Origin: Dipylidium caninum
Lineage: Eukaryota; Platyhelminthes; Cestoda; Cyclophyllidea; Dipylidiidae
Direction of reading: 5' to 3'
Length of the DNA stretch: 64,000 bases
Assembly (NCBI GenBank): GCA_017562135.1
Contig: QEYB01000921.1
Coordinates: 1,199,624 to 1,263,623 of the forward strand
Below the pieces are notes generated by a model that had not been told where the DNA came from, made no database searches, and worked only from the letters and a program-made list of their open reading frames with translations. The position numbers and the translations under genes were made by a program. Shown here in pieces: positions 1 through 15,800 of the stretch. The stretch's first letter is position 1. Each line of letters begins with the position of its first letter.

Positions 1-1789
<1,789 letters not shown>

Positions 1790-3599
1790 ATCTAAGACGA
1801 ATTACGGCTAGTCAATAAACTCAAGGTAGATTTGTCATTGGACAATTGTATTTTTAAAGTATTTCATTACGTTATGGCAGACTTAACTACAAAAGTCCTA
1901 CATGCATGAACAAACGTCTTGGGCCCATGAATACTTCCTTTGTACCTCACAAATGGCCAGTTAGTTAGACCTTCGGGGCAATATTCGTTAGATGCACTAA
2001 ATACGACTAGCCGATATAGCGACGTTCTCTGGCTGAATCATTTTGCTAGCGAAGAAGCAGTAGTTGGTTCGAAGAAGAAATAACAAAAACTTAGTAAGCA
2101 CTGACAAGGGTTGTTCTTTGAGCTCGTGGATGCAGGCAACTAAAGTTGAGGACTTGGAATTGTCTACCACTGGTCGGTTAATGAATTTGACCGTCATTCA
2201 ACTTATAATTCGCCACAGTGAGTTGGCCAGTGGCAGTGGAGAGCGTTGCGAAGAGGATAGAATTTCTTTTACCGATTAAGACAAATAGGTGGAGCTTGTG
2301 CACCATGTTGCAACAATTCTTATTCATCATGTTTTCATGGCTATTGCATCGGTCACTAATAAATGGGATTTGGGAACCAAGAAGCGACTTAGTACAAGCA
2401 TACACTTCTCTTTCTTTTCCTTCACCACAGCTGTTTGACTAAGCAGCATGAGGGTACTTAATATTTTGCCTCTTTTTAACTTGTCATTCACTTCAGTCAT
2501 GTTTTCCGCATGAAATAAACGTGTGAGACAGTTGGAGACACATTGAGGTGCCGGGTTAACCACCCTCTCCCAACTTCCATTTATATACAGGGCCCAGTAA
2601 TAGCAAAATTTTGTTATAGCATATTAGGCAATCCGTGGGCCCAAACAGCTGCCAGTAAAGTTCTCCGCTCCAGTAATTTTGTCCTTGCCTGTTTACCTTG
2701 TCTCCACTGGCAGAAATTTTTAAATCCTGCAATCCATTCGGAACTATTAGACACAAAGCAGAAAATCAATGAATCCTTTCCGACAATACGCACTACATCC
2801 TCGTCACCCGCTCAGCTATCTAATATTATTTAAAATGTGTCATTCAGTCCGTTACTTGTTTGTTAAGAATAAACATGTCGCAACTTATTTTTTAACATTG
2901 AAAATGATGAATGTAGGGGGGTGGCGGTAGTAGTTTGTACCACCAAATCTTATCGTTTTCTGCCAAATAATTGTGGAAATGACTGGACTAGTTGACACAG
3001 ATCTTTTAGACAAGTCATGCAGGATAGGAAGAAGAAATGAGAATTTGGTGTTTACAAAACTCTGCTCATGTTAGTGGTCTCGGTTACCGCGAATAAAGCA
3101 GCATAAATACATGTTCGACATTCATTATACACTTCCCACGATTAGAAGAATGTAATATGGGCCGAGAGGACGTAAACAAATTCCTATCTGCATAACCATT
3201 CGTGGCCTTTCGCTATCCGGCTCGAAAAATATTACGCCCTCTGTCCTTCGACACTGCACATTGACTACGTGAACAAATGCGCTTTATCAAATCGACTTCA
3301 CAGTCCTGTGCCTACGTATATATATATATATATTGTTTCTACATGTAGCAAGTGACATGGCCATTACTCTTTTTAAAGTCTGTAATTATTAGTTGATTTA
3401 TAAGTAGTTAGTCCCTTTGTTATCGCGATTCGCCTTCATAATGTTTTTCCCATCAGATAATAAGCGATTGTGGGCTTACAACTTATTTTGTATATAATCT
3501 ATTTGCCCTGAATTTTGGTTAGTTCGTTTAGTATACTGCCTTCCCATTTTACGCCTATTGGTTACAACTGAAATTTACTCTTCCGTTTCCACCTAACCA
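1790..3599. other. Intergenic region between divergent PSMC2 and WDR81
   Basis: About 1.8 kb lies between the minus-strand PSMC2 start and the first suspected plus-strand WDR81 exon. The short open frames here have no family resemblance and no matching splice structure. The region presumably holds both promoters and both 5' UTRs, and possibly earlier WDR81 exons. I see no clear TATA box. A short TA repeat lies at about 3319-3332. Confidence 0.5.
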
Positions 3600-3855
3600 A
3601 TGAGCTCAAACCCTCCTGCGCTACATCAACCTCGGTAAGTGGATATTGTTAACGGGAAGATCATGGCTTGTAGTCTACACTTCTGATTTATAGTCATATG
3701 CCCTCTCACACCACTGGAGTTATACTTTTTGCCTAGTGGCCTCGTGGGGACAAAATTAGTGCCGCTCACCAATCTTTTGTTTCTGGGTCGTCCGATAATC
3801 GAACACCCTGATGCAGTTTGGCGTAATTTACTAACCTATTGTCATTACGGAGCTT
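3600..3855 (+). CDS. WDR81: Probable 5' coding exons of WDR81 (uncertain)
   Basis: An ATG at 3600 opens 35 nt that end at a strong donor (gtaagt at 3635). Joining this in phase to an acceptor at 3735-3736 gives an open segment from 3737 containing AVWRNLLTYCHYG. This resembles the YRNLWRHAYHTYG stretch that lies before the BEACH domain in human WDR81. The donor of this second exon could not be placed: no GT in the right phase precedes the stop near 3850, so a GC donor or a sequence error may be involved. Human WDR81 has more residues upstream, so 3600 may not be the true start. Confidence 0.45.
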
Positions 3856-3896
3856 AGTACGGTTTCCTAATCGAAATGTTTGACATCAGTTTTTAG

Positions 3897-6800
3897 GTAA
3901 TCTACCTGGATTTTCAACGGGTATGCATTCTACTTGAAGAGGATGTCGTAGATATCTTCTGGAATGCCTCTGTGAGTCATCCTGAGGCTATTTTGTGAGT
4001 TTATTTTGTTGAATTTTCATTCATCGCTGTGATAGACGGGAATCTGCACTATTGGATACGTACGATAATTGCACATTTGCAGAGGCGCTTGGTATTCTGC
4101 GCAGAGTTGAATTGATTAAGGACAGGGAATATTTAATGAGAAAGTATGCCTGTCAGTTGCTTCCTCAAAGCATATCAACGGCGGAGTCAAAGCATATTGT
4201 AAACATTGCCTAACTACCACTCTCTAAATTTATATAGACAATCGGAGATCTTGTGCAAAATGCTGTTGCTGCTTACATAAGTTTATTGGAGGGTGCGGTG
4301 GTCATAAGTAATGATCATCAGATAACGACCCAGATCAGGGGGCGATCCCTTTTTTCAGTTATTCGTTACAACCCCTCTCGTCTCCGAGATGAAAACTTAC
4401 TACAATTTATTTTATATCAGGTAGACTTTTAATTTACCTCTATCATTAGTCCTTATGTCTCTAGACTCTTTGTCTTCTCGAGTGTTTCCATCGACGAGGT
4501 ATTCCCTATCTTAATTTGAAGCCGAAGAATGTTTTTGTTGATGAACTGTTGCGAGTTAACTTCGCGCCTCCATGTGTGCAGAAACTCCAAGAGTACGCTA
4601 AAGTAGAAATCCCTAAAACTCTCTCTCAAAATAAGATTGACATTCAGTTTTCGGACGAATTTTATGACGTCCTGAGCGGATGGGTCCTTAAAAAAGTGAG
4701 TGTTTCTTGTGCATCACCTGATATTTGCTTTCCCGACTGAGTAATTCTCAGGCTACGAAGTTGTAAACCAGTTTTTTTAAGTAGCTACGTTTTGTGAAGG
4801 AGCCGTGTATTTTAATTCAATACAATCATATATTTTATCCAAAACACACTGCTAAAGTTTAGTCGTAGAATGCATTGTATAGATATTCAAATAAAACTAC
4901 TTCAATCCCTTATTTCTCGGTGCCATTTTCTTCGCATTGCTTCAAATTTCTAAAGCTTATTTAATTTTCAAATACTCTAAACGATGTTTTTTTTTTACTG
5001 CAGTATATTCTTTGTCAGGCCCAAGTAGTCGCAATTCTCTATTAACTTTTTGCGGGATTCGTATTATTTAGATTATTTTTTTCACTTTCGCTTGTCTTGA
5101 AGCACTGTTAGGTTATAATGAGGACCATTAGTACACTACAATTGATAGTTTTTCTTGTCTCTTTGTTATTTCTATAGGTGTCAAACTACGACTACTTAAT
5201 GTATATTAATCGCCTGGCAGGTAGGCGAGCAGGGGATGCTACAGCCAGTGCCATTTTGCCCTGGGTTACAGATTTTTCCTCTCCCCAGAAGGGGGTTCAG
5301 CATTTACGCGACTTGACTCGTACGAAATTTCGCCTTACTAAGGGTGAACACCAATTAGATGCAACTTACCTCCTCGACCAGCCTGGCGGGTCGACTCCGG
5401 CGCGAGAAGTTATCAGAGGAGAGTCGTTTCTTCCCCATCACCTCCTGGACATGATGCCAAATCTTGCCTACTACACTTATAAGGTGTGCCCCATCATCAC
5501 TGTCGTTTTTGACTTTCATCTCTTGTTGAAACATGTGTGATTTTAGTAGCTTATTATGTAAACACGTTAATTCTACGGTTTATGAAGTATCTAAGTTGAT
5601 GTTTGTACTATCATCTCAATTGCAACTAGTACGTATAGTTTGTGTAGGCTGAAATATCGAGAGCATGTTTCAACCTAACGGTATTCTTTTCATGGAAATG
5701 AGATTTGTTAAAAATTGACTATCTTTTCAGTGTGCTTTTTCCTTGTTTAGAAAGCATGACAAATTTTTTTTCCCACTTTTTAATAGGCCATTAGTGTAAG
5801 TGGTAATACCAGTCGGCAATCATTATTGTTCTAATTTATGTACCCTTCTCTCATCTAATCCATGAAATATTTAATTTTCTTGAAAGTATCGTACGTTCCC
5901 ATGAAGGAAAAATATTGTTTCTTAAGACCTTTGTTGTACTTATTTAATACTACCAGTACATTGGTATCAGACTTGCCAATTTATTACATATTTTAGATTG
6001 GTTGGGTTTGGTTTCTCTAACCTTGTTAAGTATTCCCGTCATTCCGTGAATCTCATTTAACCCATTTAGTTTCTTCCATTTAATGTGAAGAATAGTTAAC
6101 TCAAGTCAACTTTTTTGACAATTAGTTTCTTAAATTAAAAAGGGTTGAGTAAGGTAGGCATTCTGTCGGCATTATTATCATTTATTTGTCTTTACCAGGC
6201 TCGCCAGACTTCCGTGGAAATGTTACAACGGTACGTTCGTCCAGTCTATCGTCCAGAAGAGTTTCCTGCTAGTATCCAACGCCTGTATGCCACAACACCA
6301 GAGGAGTGTATCCCAGAGTTCTTTACCGACCCAACCATCTTCACCTCCGTCCACCCTGACATGCCCGACCTCCAGTTGCCCGATTGGTTTTCCGGCTCAA
6401 TTTCTCAATTTCTCGATTACCACCGCAGTATCCTTGAATCAGACGCAGTCTCTGCCAATCTCCACCACTGGATCGACCTCACTTTCGGTTACAAGCTCCT
6501 TGGCGATGCCGCAGTTAATGAGAAGAACGTCCACCTTGAGCTAGTCTCTCCAAATCCGCCGCCTAACAGCCGGGTGACATGCCTCTTCTCTCTGCCTCAT
6601 CCACGACGTATCGTTACAGATGATTTGAGTGAGGCCTACGACGAAATGTTTGAATTTTTTGTCAATGTTTGTGGTTGCAAACCACCAGATTTTGAAAAAT
6701 TAGATCATAAACAGACGTCTTCATCCGTGGACGTCCTTCTGCAAATGGATTTGGAAGACCTTGCCTGTCTAATTACCGAAACAGCAGTAGGTAGTGCCAT

Positions 6801-9800
6801 CCCAGGTGTTGTTCCCCAACTTGACTATGTCAAACGGTCTACACGACTTGGACGAGCTCGTCAACTCTTTAGCACCTACAAATCCGCAATCCCAAGTGGA
6901 TTCCAGAAGGCTGTGGAACTGTTGCTTTTCGACACTAGTTGGAGTGAATTTCCATTGGGGCTACTCCGTCGATGTGTCTTTGACGTACCTCCTCACATTG
7001 TCGACCTCCATCGGATACACACTGGGCTGCACATTCGTGCGGTGAGCAGACTGGAACAGGTCCATTTTAAAGATGGACCAGTCCCGGGTGCTCTGCTGAA
7101 CGCTTTTTTGGCTTCAGAACCACCACCACAGAGGTTCGACTGTCCCATGGAGCTTTTGAGCCTCTTAACGTCAATTTTGGGGAGGGGTATTGTGGACACT
7201 CCAGCTTGTGTTGTGAACGCATTGGTCTCAGGTGGACTTGTACAATTTTACTTAGCTGCCGGTGGAAAAGTGGTAAGTCCCAGTTTTAGGGCTATCCGCA
7301 AGATGAGGCAATTATTCTTTCATTTTGATTAACTTAAAGATGTAATCTTAACTAAAAGTGATGGGATGGAGTTGTGTGTGAATCGTCGAAACTCATATGG
7401 GTGAAAAGACTGTTTGAGTGATATGCCTACGGGGAAAACATTCATTTTCTTCTACTTGGTTCAAGCTATGGTAGTCTTGTATGCAATCACATCAAGCAGT
7501 TACCCGATAAATTCTTGTTTAGTGGGCTCCAAATTGGTTAAATCTAAATCGTCTCCTGTTTCCCTGCCTCCCTCCTCTTTCAATTGTGCAGAGTAACACT
7601 TCGTGAGTTAAGAGATTTTAAATCTTAATGTTACCTTTAAAGAAGTTTTATTAGCAATCTTATAAGTTTGCCAATTGCTTTGAAACCATCCTGTGCAATG
7701 AATAAGATTTGCTCTCTTGGATTCCTTTCACCCCATCCCCAAACATTAACTTCTTTGTGTCTTGCACTAAGTTTCTTACACTCCCGAAATTTGTCGTTTT
7801 GATGCCTTATTCGTGCACTACATTCCTTTTCTTTGGAAAAATCAGCCTCAGTCTTAGCGTCATTATTCGAAAAAAGCTTGTATCTCCCAAACCTTTGTTT
7901 CATTTCGCCACCTTATTTTTCTCGATGCCGGGTGCTATTATAATAATGGTGCTGCCCACAGTTCGAAGTCTCGTAAGCGTTTTTAAGAGACCCAAAATGC
8001 TGACACTAGCAATTGGAGAAATGGCCTTGAACGATGTGTTCCCCTTAAGATCCCGCCTTAAGGGTGACATCACAATTAGGTCCCGTTTCTGTTTTTTAGC
8101 CAACTTTCTTGATGAGGTAGCCAAATAAACTAAGGGATAGCTAATAATGAATGGTTTCTGAGTTGATTTGTCTATTGGTGGAAGTTAGCATTACACTATC
8201 ATACTCCTTTTTTAGTAGTATGCTTTACTCCGAAAAGCCACTTGTGCATGCTGAGAGGTATTATTGGTCCTGTGGTAATAAATTAGAAATAGAAGATTGG
8301 GGGGGAGAAAAGTTAGACAGCGACTTATTTTATTTTTTAGTGCATTCTTTCTTGCGGCCAAAACTACAGTTTGGGGTTCTGTCTGGTATGAATGTAAGAG
8401 AACTTTCTTTCGCTAAACGATGTCCTCTGTTTTTGCACCAAATTTTATCATGAATAGTTTTTTTTAACATTTTTGTTAGGGCTCATTTTTGTTGGATACT
8501 CATTATTTTTACTAAAAAATATCCCCTGGTAAATTCGCTTCGCAATAGGACAACAGAGCTTCAAGGATCTTGCCACCTGTTTGTGAGCAATCGTGAAGAT
8601 AAAAGATTGAGCGTAATATGTTGTCTTAAATTGTGCTTGCTCACCAACCGCGATATCAAGTTGACGTTCTTGAGCCTGACAGATGCGGGTACAATTTTAT
8701 GAGCTTTCTTAAACGACGAAGATTTAATAGCCTAATTGAGAGTTTTGGGGATTGATATATTTATAGGCTTTGAGATGTGTATAAGCAAAGCAAATTAATG
8801 GGAATCAGGCCCACAATTTTTAACGGATCCTTGCATGCCACATACTTGGTGTCACATGATGAAAATTGAGGCGCTTTTTATTGTTTGTCAGAGTTTTCTT
8901 TCATCTGGACTTCATTTCACCATAATTTTTTGTGCGAAACTATTTAAAGTGTACTCACTGACTCATGCTTGCTGGCATAACAACGTAGTATGCTGACTTT
9001 TTTTCTCTTCCTCATCAGCGAATATGTAGTCTTTCGGTATTTTCAATGAATCACAAAATATTCTGACTACCTCAATGATAATGCCATAGCATAAGTGCAC
9101 ACAGTGAAACGTACACCGACTGATTGTTAGAAGAATCTTCTGCTCTTTGCACATCATAAATCCTTGGTTTGTTGTCTGTTAGATTAAACGGTCCAGAATT
9201 TTACTCAACCGCCTGTCTACCATTTAGGCCGTGGAGAAATATCTCTTACCTCTGATCCGAAGACTGCCTGCAATCAACAGCCGAATCTGTTCCAGACACT
9301 TCATTCGCGACCTACTTCTCTCAACTCGACTGTCTTTTTTCCTGTCAACAGTGCCCTCTCTCCTTGCTGATAGTCTTCTCTCAGCTCCTGATGATGTTTT
9401 GCCGCTTCCAGCCATCAGTAACGTCGAAGGTTCCACCACTACAATTGACGATGCCTTCCTTAAGGTCTTTCTCCGCAAAACTGACGTCAGGCACGTTTAT
9501 TTCAATTCCATTACCCCAACGGGTCTTCTTTACAATATTAGAGAAATAATATTTCAGGGAGGAGATCGGAGGGAGCAATTCTGTTCCACTTGTTGCAGCC
9601 GTCCAGGACAGTCTACAGTGGTTGGCCACTACTCTCGGCCCCCTCTTCACTGCCACTCATCTCGTACCATCCCTGATAATGGCACTCACAAACTGCTATT
9701 GGGGTGAGGAGAATTTGACAACGGTTGTAGTGGAAGAAAGGGCCACGCGACTAAACTACCGCATTCCTAAGAGTCCTCTTCCTATGCCCGTATACACCTC

Positions 9801-12800
9801 GGGCAAGATTTTGAGGGGCGACACGCGTTCTCCGGGGGTTCTGAGGTGCTTGGAGCGATTGGCTTGTCTCTATGGCGTTGAGGTGAATCGTCTTTTTTTC
9901 TCCATCGAATTACCGTCAATAGACTTTAGTTGCGGATGCTTAACAATCCCTTTATTGTTTTTTTCCCTAGAATAAGATAGGATAAGTGCTTCTCAAAGTC
10001 ACCTTTACTTTAAACTTAAAATCAAATACCAACAGAATATTAAAAATGAGGAAGTTCATGCGGTATTGTTAAAAATGGGAAGTATAAACGACGAGATAGT
10101 TTTTATAATGAATGGTTGAGCGAGCAAGAGAAATGTAGTTTGGTCTATTTCGTTTATGCCCAGTGTCATGCATACATTTTACCTCCAAATAATGTTCTCA
10201 ATTACCTTTTCGCACCCGCCTCTGGGGATCAGGTAGTTCTTCATTTCTAGTGATGGCCAAAATTTTTTATAATATCCCCTTGAAGTGATCCGCAAAGAGA
10301 AACTGCTTACGAAAAAACCTCATCCCTATAATTGTTTTATCATAGCTAGTTGTCCTGCTGACACCTTCTAAATCCAAGGTTGATACGACAGAAGCTGGGG
10401 ATTTGGATTTTACGACATCTAAATTTTTGGATTTTTGAACCATTGTTGCAAATTCATTAACAGCTCGTCCAATGCAGCACTGTCGGAGTAGGGGGGCAAT
10501 AAAACGTCTACTTTATCATCATTCTCCTTTCAGATAGAGGAGAATCTGTTGGGTGTTAAAAACGGTGGAGAAAGCGCGCAACTACATGCTAGTCACTGCC
10601 ATCATTTTAATACAATTTTGCTTAATAACCTTCAGTCGATTTGACAATGCTGTTTAATTAATGCTTTTTTGCAAAACCACTATTTTGACGGTAAAGTTAA
10701 ATTTATAATTACCAAAATTTGGTGGTTTCCTACTCATGATCTAATATAGTGGGTTAGTTTGCCTTATTTTATGTAAATTTTCATGTTTCGATTATTCACT
10801 CTCCTTAACAGCGGCGCAAATACACTTATTCCAATTCTTCAGAATCAGTCTATACTCTTTTTTCTACAGATTATTTGTAACTTGTAAATTGGCTACTACA
10901 AACTAGCAACAGCCCATTACGATGTGCATTTTGGTGAAAACAGATTTTTATCCCATACTTAAAAATACTGGCGAAAGGATAGACGGAAAGTCATTAGATG
11001 TGTATTTTTATTTCTATGATGTTTATGGTGCACTAGCCGGTTGTACCGTGTTTATTAAGTCCAAAAAATCACCCAAAGGAATTATGGAAAGTTAAAAATG
11101 GGAGCTGATTCCATTCTTTTGAAAGATAATCGACAACCATTTTACTCAGTGAAATAGTGACCGATTTCACCGGTGAATAACTAAGTAGGTTCCCAGTGTT
11201 ATGGAAGCCTTCGCCTCACCTTAAATTTTCGCACCTATCCTTTTCTTTTTTCCTTAATATCGACAGCTCATCACTGGTGTCTATTTGCCAACGGTGAAAA
11301 AGTCCGTGGCTGCAGCCCTTTCCACCTTTCGACACGAGAAAATCACCACCGGTGGCGACGGTGCTACCTCATCATTTTTTTGGGATACTGAATGCGAGGC
11401 CCGTCTTATCTCCTCCCTTGTCTTTCTTCAACAACTTGTTACTTACCTTCCAGCCCCTCAACTCATGGACCATCTTCAGGTACGGCTCCACTCGTTCACT
11501 TAAAATTACCTTAAACGAGTCTTTTTATGGCAAATTTATCCTTCAAAACACCGTTTTAACTCTTCACGGTGATCATGCGTATGCTCCACTTAAAGGCATC
11601 GCTGACAATTTGCCTAGCATTTTCGTCTAGTTTTGCAACTACGTGAACTTTGGTTGGTCAATTTCACAACGTTTTGTTAGTCGTGTCATGAAATAATCCT
11701 GTTTTAAACTTATGGAGTTGCAAACTGGTCTAACTTGAATGCCTCATAGCATCATGAACATATATTATTGTTGTTGGTTTTTGTAGGAACCAATAATCTC
11801 CGCCTGCCTGACCGGTGCACTGACCCTGGTGGGCCGCTTAGATGCCGGCTATCCCAGTGGAGTGTGTGGCCGACTGGCGCTGTTATACAAGAGTCTCGAC
11901 TGTATCTACGTTCTGGGTGTGCGATTGGGTTTTGAGATTGTACGCAGTCAGATGACGGAACTTATACAACTCCTTTTCTCCCTCTTTGATCGATCTCTTG
12001 GTGCGAAGAAACAGGATAGCTGTGAATCATTTGAACCGGACGTTGATATTAAGCCAGTTCGGTTTACCACTAACTGCGGTTTGGATGAGGATGCTCGAGG
12101 TAAGCGATTATCATCAACAACATCATGAGCTACATCACATTCACAATAAACAGATAACTGCTAGGATGTGACGTTGAAGAAGCAGCTGAATTATGGGTGT
12201 ATGAAAGTGGACGTGTTGTCATGCCTGTATTAGGTTTGATTGCTCGTCATTCTCCCGTGGCCATCGCAACCCACTGTCAAATTGCAGGTAGCAGTGTGTA
12301 AAGAAGGGAGTTTGACTACCGCTTTCCCCCTTCCTCTCTTAATAGTTGAGTAGTAGGAACGTCCAAACATAGATGAAGAACTGTTCATTTGGGCAGAAGA
12401 ATGAACAGTTGGAGGACATCGAGACTGCAATGCGATGTTTTTTTAGCTGTTAGTGGCCGAAATGATACCTTTTGCATAAGTATTAACTGTCTCCCCATTT
12501 GCACTGTTATACATTTGTGGTCCTGCTACTCTACTGCGTTTTTCGAGGAAGAAATTCCTTAGATTCTATTTATTAGGCACATTTTGTTCAGTAGACTAAC
12601 ACATGGAAGAGAATTATTCTACCATTTGTCGGGTTTTTGTTGTGTTTCGAGCTCAAGCCGCTACTCCATCAAAGTGTTATTGAAGTGAAGGGTTCGTGTG
12701 TGTTTCCTTCATTTGTCACTACTTCATTCGGAACTTTCTTACTGGGTATTGGGGAATAAGAAGCATGATTTTCTTCTTTCTGACGGTCCCGTAAAGAATT

Positions 12801-15800
12801 GGAATCACAGCAACAGCAACCACAGCAACAATCAGCCTCACTCTTCGTAATAAAGTTGGATCGTCACACCTCTTCCTTCACTGTTGCCAAAGAGGAGCAG
12901 AGGGATGCAGTCTCCCAAACCCCGCCCTCCCAATCCGAGCCTTCCCTCTATCCCCTTTCGACCGGCATCGCAAATCTCAACGATTCTGGTGCTTCGTCTA
13001 CAGCAACGGAACTGAATACCAGTCAACAAGTCTCGGGCAGACGGAGAAGCGCAATTGTTGCCGAGCTCAAAGCCACTTTCACTCCCGAAATGGCCTATTT
13101 GGCCTACATCCCCCTCTGCCGCCTTGCAGGTATTTTTTCCAAGAAGTTATTATTATTTCAATCGTGTCGAGACTACTTATTTAAAGGGCATGGTACGACT
13201 CTATTATCGCTCTCATGGCGTAATTGAAACGTTCCTTCGAGTCACTTCCGAAAAATTTTAATTGAACCTACAGTTATGAAACTACTATTTCTCATCCTGT
13301 GTGCCTTTTTAAAGGACAGCAGCGGCACTGCGCTGGTTCGGCTATTCTCCGAGGGCACTTTAATGACCTCAGGGTTCCCCATCGAATCGTTTCACTCAAA
13401 TATCGGCAGAAATTCGGAGGTCTTTCATTGTCGTCAGTAACCTCCTTCTTCACGAGCTACTCATTTCGGCTAATCCGTATGGGATTTTGGATTTCGAAGA
13501 CACTGTTACTCAAAAATTGCAATTAGATTTATTCCGAAAGCTTAAGATTCTTTTGTCACGGTTTTATTCTCCACTTATTTTGGGTTGTCTCATGGTTTTA
13601 CACGTTTTCATTATTCCATTCTCCGGAGATATTTTTACCCCTTGTCAGCTATTGTAATATATATTTACTGCTGTTTACAACTTTCCGAGGAATCTTTCAA
13701 TAATTAACTAGTCGAGTACACATTGGCGTACAATCGTTGCGTAAAGCAATCGTTGCTTTGGAAGAATATGCAAATTACAGCCTTGACAAGGGCCTTTGTA
13801 CTGTATATGAAGGTTTTATTGTCATCTTTTCAGTACTCCGTGTAGTTCGTATGAATTGCGTCTATAACTCGTGATGTTGTCTTCTGCGCACAACACAGCA
13901 AATAATATCATAAGTTTGGGAAGGCAACGGGGAACTGGCATAGATTTACAGTGAGGTGGAGGATAGGAGGCGAAGTGTCACTTACTAGTAGGATCTTTCG
14001 AAGGCAAACTGAAGAGAAAGAAATAGACACCTGAGAAGATTTGCCAGTTGTGACTTGTTGCGGTAGAAGAGCATTTATTGGGCGATTTAGTGTTTACAAG
14101 GCTTTAATAACCCCTAACTTAACTTTTCCAGGTGGTAGCCACATCGAATCCAGCCTCTACAACATCGACCTCATTCAAAATCTCGTGCAGCAACACGAAA
14201 CGGACTTAATTGGCAACCTCGACAGTGGCGATGATCCGAATTGTGGCCCCAAAGTCACCATCAATACGGACTACGAGGCTAAACTGGTTGGTGGCTGAAA
14301 TCCTCAACGGTGTGTAGTAAACATTCTGCTAACTGTCTCTCTATTTCCTTCCTAGGCGGCCAGCTCTTCCGTGAGTAACTCGGCCGTAACTCATCTTCAC
14401 GGCGCGTGGAGCGAGTATTTCAGAGTCAAAGTTCACTCCTCCTCTTTTTTGGTTCCACCGTCATCTACCGCCGCTTTGCCTCGACAGTCGTCAACATTCC
14501 TTGGAAAGCGCCTGGTATCCTTTATGGGTGAGCTACTCGTGACTTTTGATTGATCATTTTATAAACGATGATTTATTTTCTGGCAGATTATTGAATTCCC
14601 TTTCAGTTTGTATAATCTCTAGTCGGCTAAATGTGTTGTATACCCATTTTATATCTTTTTCGCTATGTTAACCAGTAACCAAATAATTATCCGTTTCTGG
14701 GGATCATAGGATGAAGAGATTACTGAATGTGTAATTTTCGTTTCTTACGTCACTTGCTTTTTTTCGAGCATGATGGCTTGCTATCACTGACGGTCTCAGT
14801 GATTTTGTTAACCAGGTCATAATGCAGCCGTCCGGAGTATAACGCTCCTTGCAAGCGAGAACAGCTTTATTAGTACTGGCAACGACCGCACGGTGCACCT
14901 ATACTCCCTCACCTCAGCTCGAGAGGCAGCTGAAACTGTTCTGTCGGGCACGAGTGGGGCACGAACAGGCGGAGCGGCGGGCACAAGGCGCTCCTCCATT
15001 CGCACCACTTCTGAGAGTGGCGTCATCTCGCACCGACCACCATCGGTACCATCACCGCCGACTTCGACAGCAGCCCCGACAATCCAGTTGACTCCTCTTC
15101 CTCCCAACTTTGCCTTCATTGGTCATCGGCGCCCTGTCCTTGCCTCCGCCTACCTACATTTCGAAAGATTAGTCGCATCCCTCGATGCCTCGCTGTTGCT
15201 CCTTTGGGACCCGTTGACTGGACAAAAGGTGCTTTCAGTTTAAATCATGGTGTATCGGTTTTGGTTCACCCTAAAAAATCTAGGAGTAACGGGAACTGTA
15301 ACAGGTCTTAGCATCTGACACGCTGCCATTATTACCGGTGGTGATAATGATAAGCTTTTATACCTCCAGAGTACTTTGTACGTTAACGCGTAGTGTATTA
15401 TCTGCGCTATTTCCTTCACCAAAATCTTTATTTTTTGGCAGTTGTTTGGATGAATTTAAGAAAAATAGTATTTTGTTGCATCATTCAGAGGCATCTTCGA
15501 TTAGCCGTACTTAAGGTACAATTTCTACTCTGAAGTGCTATGCTATGACGACATTCTTTTACGTATCTGTCCAAGCCGACGATTAAATAAATCGAAAATG
15601 GGGAATGTCATGCCAATTTGCTGTATTGCTCTGTCCTCGATTAGTACAAAAAGGAAATCGGTATCAGCGCTTAACAAAAATTAGTAATGCTAGTATGATT
15701 TGGAGAAAATATTCCCATTTTATTCCTTCTTAGCAAACAAATATGAAGGGAAAACACTTGATAAATAGCTGATAAACTCAGAAAGGCACGAAACTTCGCC

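Noticed and set aside
3315..3335. TATATATATA as a TATA box for WDR81
   Set aside because: It is a short dinucleotide repeat in an AT-rich region and its distance to any transcription start is unknown.
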